A stretch of 64,000 bases of DNA, taken from assembly GCF_900460065.1 (NCBI RefSeq), contig NZ_UAVD01000026.1:310001-374000 (forward strand), read 5' to 3'. Each line of letters starts with the position of its first letter. Within the stretch, counting starts at the first letter, position 1. The notes below the pieces were generated by a model. The model saw nothing but the letters and a program-made list of their open reading frames with translations. It made no database searches and was not told where the DNA came from. The translations under genes and the position numbers were made by a program. Source of the DNA: Streptomyces griseus. Its GTDB lineage: Bacteria; Actinomycetota; Actinomycetes; Streptomycetales; Streptomycetaceae. Of the stretch, positions 62,214 to 64,000 are shown piece by piece.

Positions 62214-63671
62214 TCACTTCTTGCTGTCGATGACCGCTTTCATCACGTCGCGCGCGATGGGGGCGGCCAGCCCGCCACCGGAGATGTCGTCCCGGTTGGC
62301 GTTGCCGTCCTCGACCACGACGGCGACGGCGACCGGGGAGCCGCTGTCGGTCTTCGCGTACGAGATGAACCAGGCGTAGGGCTTCTCGCTGTTGTTCAGA
62401 CCGTGCTGTGCCGTACCGGTCTTGCCGCCCACTGTGACGCCGGGGATCCGCGCGTTGGTTCCCGTGCCGTCCTTGACGACGGTCTCCATCAGCTGCTGGA
62501 CCTTCTGGGCGTTCTCACCGGAGAGCGCCCGGCTGAGCTCCTCGGGCTCGTGCGTGTAGACGGGGTCCAGGTTGGGCGCCTGGCGCTCCGCGACCATGTA
62601 CGGCTGCATCAGCTTGCCGTCGTTGGCGATCGCGGAGGCGACCATGGCCATCTGGAGCGGGGTGGTCCGGTTGGACGCCTGGCCGATGCCGGCCATCGCG
62701 TTCTGCGGCCTGTTGTCCTCGGGGTAGACGCTCGCGTCGGCGCGGACGGGCGTGAAGACTTCCTTGTTGAAGCCGAACTTCTCCGTCTGCTCGATCATCT
62801 TCTTGTTGCCGAGGTCGTCGCTCATCTTCCCGAAGACGGTGTTGCACGACACCCGCAGGGCCTCGCGCAGCGTGGCGTTCTCGCAGGGGATGTCGCCCTC
62901 GTTGCGCAGCTCCGTGGTGGACTGCGGCAGCGTCCAGGGCAGCGGGGATTCCGTCTTGGCGTCGATGTCGTCGTAGAGCCCGTTCTCCAGGGCGGCGGCG
63001 GCGGTGACGACCTTGAAGGTGGAGCCCGGGGGGTAGGTCTCGCGCAGGGCCCGGTTGAGCATCGGCTTGTCCTCGTCCTTCAGGAGCTCCTGCCGGTTGT
63101 CCGAGTCCTTGAGCGAGTTGCCGGCGAAGACCGAGGGGTCGTAGGACGGGGTGCTGGCGAGGGCGAGGATGGCGCCGCTCTTGGGGTCGAGGGCGACCAC
63201 GGCGCCCTTCTTCCGGCCGAGCCCCTTGAAGGCCGCCTTCTGCGCGTCGCCGTTCAGCGTGGTGACGATGTTGCCGCCGCGCTTCTTCTCGCCGGTGAAC
63301 ATCGACAGCGTCCGGTCGAAGAACAGCTGGTCGTCGTTGCCGGTGAGGATGCCGTCCTCCAGGTTCTCCAACTGCGAGGAGTCGAAGGCCTGTGAGGAGT
63401 AGCCGGTCACGGGGGCCCACAGGGGGCCGTCCTTCCAGACCCGCTTGTACCGGAAGTCGCCGTCCTCGGTCTCGACGGAGCCGGTGATCGCCTTGCCGTC
63501 GACGATGATGTCGCCGCGCTCGTGGGCGTAGCGCTCGATCTCGACGCGGCGGTTGTACTTGTGGCTGTTCAGCTCGTCGGCGCGGACGTACTGGAGCCAG
63601 TTGTCCCGGATGAGGAGCGAGAGGACGAGGATGCCGCAGAAGATCGCGATCCGGCGCAGGGGCTTGTTCAC
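62214..63671 (-). CDS. pbpA: class B penicillin-binding protein (transpeptidase)
   Basis: 485 residues, ATG. One N-terminal helix (about 7-24), a pedestal domain, and the transpeptidase with STFK (SxxK, in YPPGSTFKVV), SCN (SxN, in LRVSCNTVFG) and KTG (GGKTGTAQHG). Cross-links peptide stems outside the membrane, alongside its SEDS partner. The ftsW/rodA-type gene upstream overlaps it by 4 bp (ATGA), giving the conserved SEDS-PBP pair. Confidence 0.95.
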   Translation of the reverse strand: MNKPLRRIAIFCGILVLSLLIRDNWLQYVRADELNSHKYNRRVEIERYAHERGDIIVDGKAITGSVETEDGDFRYKRVWKDGPLWAPVTGYSSQAFDSSQLENLEDGILTGNDDQLFFDRTLSMFTGEKKRGGNIVTTLNGDAQKAAFKGLGRKKGAVVALDPKSGAILALASTPSYDPSVFAGNSLKDSDNRQELLKDEDKPMLNRALRETYPPGSTFKVVTAAAALENGLYDDIDAKTESPLPWTLPQSTTELRNEGDIPCENATLREALRVSCNTVFGKMSDDLGNKKMIEQTEKFGFNKEVFTPVRADASVYPEDNRPQNAMAGIGQASNRTTPLQMAMVASAIANDGKLMQPYMVAERQAPNLDPVYTHEPEELSRALSGENAQKVQQLMETVVKDGTGTNARIPGVTVGGKTGTAQHGLNNSEKPYAWFISYAKTDSGSPVAVAVVVEDGNANRDDISGGGLAAPIARDVMKAVIDSKK

Positions 63672-64000
63672 GGCCTGACCACCTGGGTCATTTCCGCGTC
63701 GGTGGACGGTGAGGGCGCCGGGGCCGGGCGGCGGGCGGTGTCGCTGATTCTGATGAGGATGGCGATCAGCGCCCAGTTGGCCAGGACGGATGACCCGCCT
63801 GCCGCCAGGAACGGCATCGTCATACCGGTGAGCGGGATAAGGCCCATCACACCGCCGGCGACGACGAAGACCTGGATGGCGAACGAGCCGGAGAGGCCGA
63901 TCGCGAGCAGTTTGCCGAACGGGTCGCGGGCCGCCAGGGCGGTGCGCACTCCGCGCTCGACGATCAGGCCGTAGACGAGGAGCACGGCCATCATCCCGGC
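63668..64000 (-). CDS. SEDS family peptidoglycan polymerase (FtsW/RodA), 3' part, open at right edge
   Basis: C-terminal 110 residues of a SEDS protein; the frame is open at base 64000, so the start lies outside. The last helices show IGLSGSFAIQVFVVAGGVMGLIPLTGMTMPF (read by its key part GLIPLTGMTMPF, the SEDS signature) and GGSSVLANWALIAILIRIS. The tail is short and disordered. SEDS proteins polymerise lipid II glycans with a class B PBP; here the neighbour is pbpA (4-bp overlap), so this is the RodA/FtsW partner. Which of the two is not decidable from the fragment. Confidence 0.93.
   Translation of the reverse strand, partial: AGMMAVLLVYGLIVERGVRTALAARDPFGKLLAIGLSGSFAIQVFVVAGGVMGLIPLTGMTMPFLAAGGSSVLANWALIAILIRISDTARRPAPAPSPSTDAEMTQVVRP

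Overview
The window is a high-GC actinobacterial chromosome segment, almost certainly from a Streptomyces. The evidence is strong third-position GC bias, many GTG starts, a DnaA with a very long low-complexity domain II, an oriC of about 20 TTGTCCACA-type DnaA boxes between dnaA and dnaN, GTTTCACGTGAAAC parS sites, class E sortases, CrgA, FemX and a PadR-linked inositol-phosphate synthase. Gene order also matches the conserved origin block of Mycobacterium (DUF6049-MurJ-SigM-anti-sigma-TrxB-TrxA ... ParB-ParA-RsmG-Jag-YidC-YidD-RnpA-L34 / DnaA-oriC-DnaN-RecF-DciA-GyrB-GyrA ... CrgA-DUF881-PabA ... PknB-PbpA-FtsW). The species cannot be named from the sequence alone.

Left arm (1-26.2 kb): a partial MATE transporter; the rpsF-ssb-rpsR-rplI operon; a wall-related group (FemX, an alanine-racemase-like protein, a GT87-like membrane protein, a class A PBP); the PadR repressor/inositol-phosphate synthase pair with a 33-bp operator; an MFS transporter; the CCA-adding enzyme; then DUF6049-MurJ-pseudokinase, an ECF sigma factor with its zinc anti-sigma factor, trxB-trxA behind a textbook SigR promoter, and a GNAT enzyme.

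Core (26.4-45.7 kb): parAB, rsmG, jag, yidC, yidD, rnpA and rpmH run leftward; dnaA, oriC, dnaN, gnd, recF, dciA, gyrB, gyrA and a DUF3566 protein run rightward. This is the replication, segregation and membrane-insertion centre. Eight parS sites lie left of oriC and none lies to its right within the window. oriC ends in two abutting DnaA boxes followed by a CTA x4 tract that looks like DnaA-trios.

Right arm (45.7-64 kb): tRNA-Ile(GAT), several small Streptomyces-type proteins (including a 44-residue DLW-39 protein), a secreted anchored protein, a Ser/Thr kinase, an HTH protein, tRNA-Ala(TGC), a TerD-family protein, a DUF5324 protein, cyclophilin, rhomboid protease, a DnaA-box cluster, CrgA, and a DUF881-sortase-pabA-sortase-sortase run. 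Convergent to this run are PknB, a class B PBP and the end of an FtsW/RodA-type gene. I saw no mobile element, CRISPR array, rRNA or secondary-metabolite cluster. The unusual signals are mostly non-coding: parS sites built into terminators and codons, DnaA-box clusters outside oriC, and palindromic operators.
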